NCBI GenBank assembly: GCA_018433945.1
Contig: JAHDQF010000015.1
Coordinates: 34,484-98,483 of the forward strand
Source of the DNA: Proteiniphilum sp.
Lineage (GTDB): Bacteria; Bacteroidota; Bacteroidia; Bacteroidales; Dysgonomonadaceae
Direction of reading: 5' to 3'
Length of the DNA stretch: 64,000 bases
The translations under genes and the position numbers were made by a program. The notes under the pieces were generated by a model. It saw only the letters and a program-made list of their open reading frames with translations, was not told the DNA's origin and made no database searches. This document shows, piece after piece, positions 63,247 to 64,000 of the stretch. Position 1 is the first letter of the stretch. The number at the start of each line of letters is the position of its first letter.

Positions 63247-64000
63247 TTACTGTTTATTTTTCAACCATTCCCGGGCATTGGCGAATGCTTCCATCCAGGG
63301 GGTCACCTCATGCTTCCTGTGGGCAAATGGATAGTAAGCATTCTGCCAGGGGAAGATGGTGCGCTCCAGGTGGGGCATCATGGCCAGGTGGCGGCCGTCG
63401 CGTGAGCAGACGGCGGCAGTGGCATGGTCGGAGCCGTTGGGGTTACCGGGGTACGCGTCATACACATATTTCGCCGCAATATGGTAGGTGGATTCCTCCT
63501 CCGGCAAGACGAAGCGACCTTCGCCGTGGGCCACCCAGATGCCCAGTTTGGTGCCCCCGAGTGATCGGAACAGCACCGATTCATTCTTTGGGATCTCCAC
63601 ACTCACGAATGCCGACTCAAACTTATGGGACAGATTATGCGCCATCCTGGGATGTTTTTCACCCATTTCAGGGTAGATCAGTCCCAGCTCCATCAGCAGC
63701 TGGCAGCCGTTGCAGATGCCCAGGCTCAGGGTATCTTCGCGGGCAAAATAGTTTTCGAGCGCCGTTTTTGCCTTTTCGTTATAGCGGAAGCCGCCGGCCC
63801 ATCCCTTGGCGGAACCCAGCACGTCGGAGTTGGAGAAGCCGCCGCAGAAGACGGCAAACTGCACATCCTCCAGCGTCTCGCGACCCGAGGTGAGGTCGGT
63901 CATGTGCACATCCTTCACATCAAAGCCTGCCAGGTAAAGGGCATAAGCCATTTCACGTTCTCCGTTGGTTCCTTTTTCGCGGATGATCGCCGCGGTGAGG
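63247..64000 (-). CDS. purL: Phosphoribosylformylglycinamidine synthase, C-terminal part (cut by window end)
   Basis: Glutaminase end of the large, single-chain FGAM synthase of purine biosynthesis, which supplies ammonia to the synthase active site. The frame is open to 64000 without a start, so this is only the last about 250 residues of a protein of about 1230. Before MAYALYLAG one reads AAIIREKGTNGERE, the standard junction into the glutamine amidotransferase domain. The catalytic Cys is in SLGICNGCQLLMELG; the His/Glu pair lies near the C-terminus in the MMPHLERTIFPWQ region. Confidence 0.93.
   Translation of the reverse strand, partial: LTAAIIREKGTNGEREMAYALYLAGFDVKDVHMTDLTSGRETLEDVQFAVFCGGFSNSDVLGSAKGWAGGFRYNEKAKTALENYFAREDTLSLGICNGCQLLMELGLIYPEMGEKHPRMAHNLSHKFESAFVSVEIPKNESVLFRSLGGTKLGIWVAHGEGRFVLPEEESTYHIAAKYVYDAYPGNPNGSDHATAAVCSRDGRHLAMMPHLERTIFPWQNAYYPFAHRKHEVTPWMEAFANAREWLKNKQ

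Noticed and set aside
1-64000. CRISPR array, tRNA or rRNA genes, intact insertion sequence or prophage
   Set aside because: No regularly spaced repeats, no cloverleaf-like or rRNA-like segments and no complete transposase or phage structural gene were seen. Only short transposase-like remnants are present.

Overview
The window looks like chromosomal DNA of an anaerobic member of the Bacteroidales (Bacteroidota). The evidence is two SusC/SusD outer-membrane pairs, promoters of the Bacteroidota type (TTG, about 20 bp, TAnnTTTG) in place of -35/-10 boxes, a long PPi-dependent phosphofructokinase, a GT3-type glycogen synthase beside an alpha-glucan phosphorylase, and a DUF5723 protein. The 2-oxoglutarate dehydrogenase E1/E2 pair fits a Dysgonomonadaceae- or Parabacteroides-like genome better than Bacteroides proper; that placement is inference. 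Housekeeping stretches look GC-richer than the SusCD, lipid and toxin-antitoxin stretches, which are visibly AT-richer.

Layout. 0-0.6 kb: toxin-antitoxin remnant (intact antitoxin, broken RelE-type toxin). 0.7-10.7 kb: M13 peptidase, riboflavin synthase, then an envelope cluster (beta-barrel protein, TPR protein, LptC, CNNM/CorC protein, PpiD-like foldase) closed by a 40-bp perfect palindrome. 10.7-19 kb: pfp, sucA, sucB and a UvrD/PcrA helicase. 19-25 kb: HigBA module, small barrel protein, thymidine kinase, mutS, AbiEii-type module. 25-30.6 kb: a strip of gene debris, then SusCD pair 1. 30.6-37.6 kb: an apparent fatty-acid activation and acyltransfer operon (FakA-like, FakB/DegV, PlsY-like) continuing into a large lipoprotein and a DUF5723 protein. 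37.8-40.3 kb: MNT/HEPN pair and two FKBP isomerases. 40.3-46.9 kb: SusC pair 2 with a SusD-like_2 protein and a third lipoprotein. 47-49.8 kb: a TPR-transmembrane-HTH regulator, a DUF3244 protein and an overlapping AraC-type protein. 49.9-54.3 kb: glycogen phosphorylase and synthase. 54.4-64 kb: mfd, convergent with a minus-strand series purL, thioesterase, dprA, recA, DUF4954 protein and cysE.

Most notable. (1) The FakA-FakB-PlsY set would turn free fatty acids into acyl-phosphate and pass them to glycerol-3-phosphate. Its FakA gene has one in-frame TAA, after which the missing C-terminus continues in the same frame up to the fakB start. (2) The DUF4954 gene shows the same kind of lesion: one in-frame TAA with intact coding on both sides. 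(3) Four toxin-antitoxin-like modules lie in the first 38.5 kb, one decayed and one flanked by two near-identical terminator hairpins. (4) Several promoter boxes lie so close to the start codon that leaderless or nearly leaderless mRNAs are predicted. No tRNA, rRNA, CRISPR array or intact insertion sequence was recognised.
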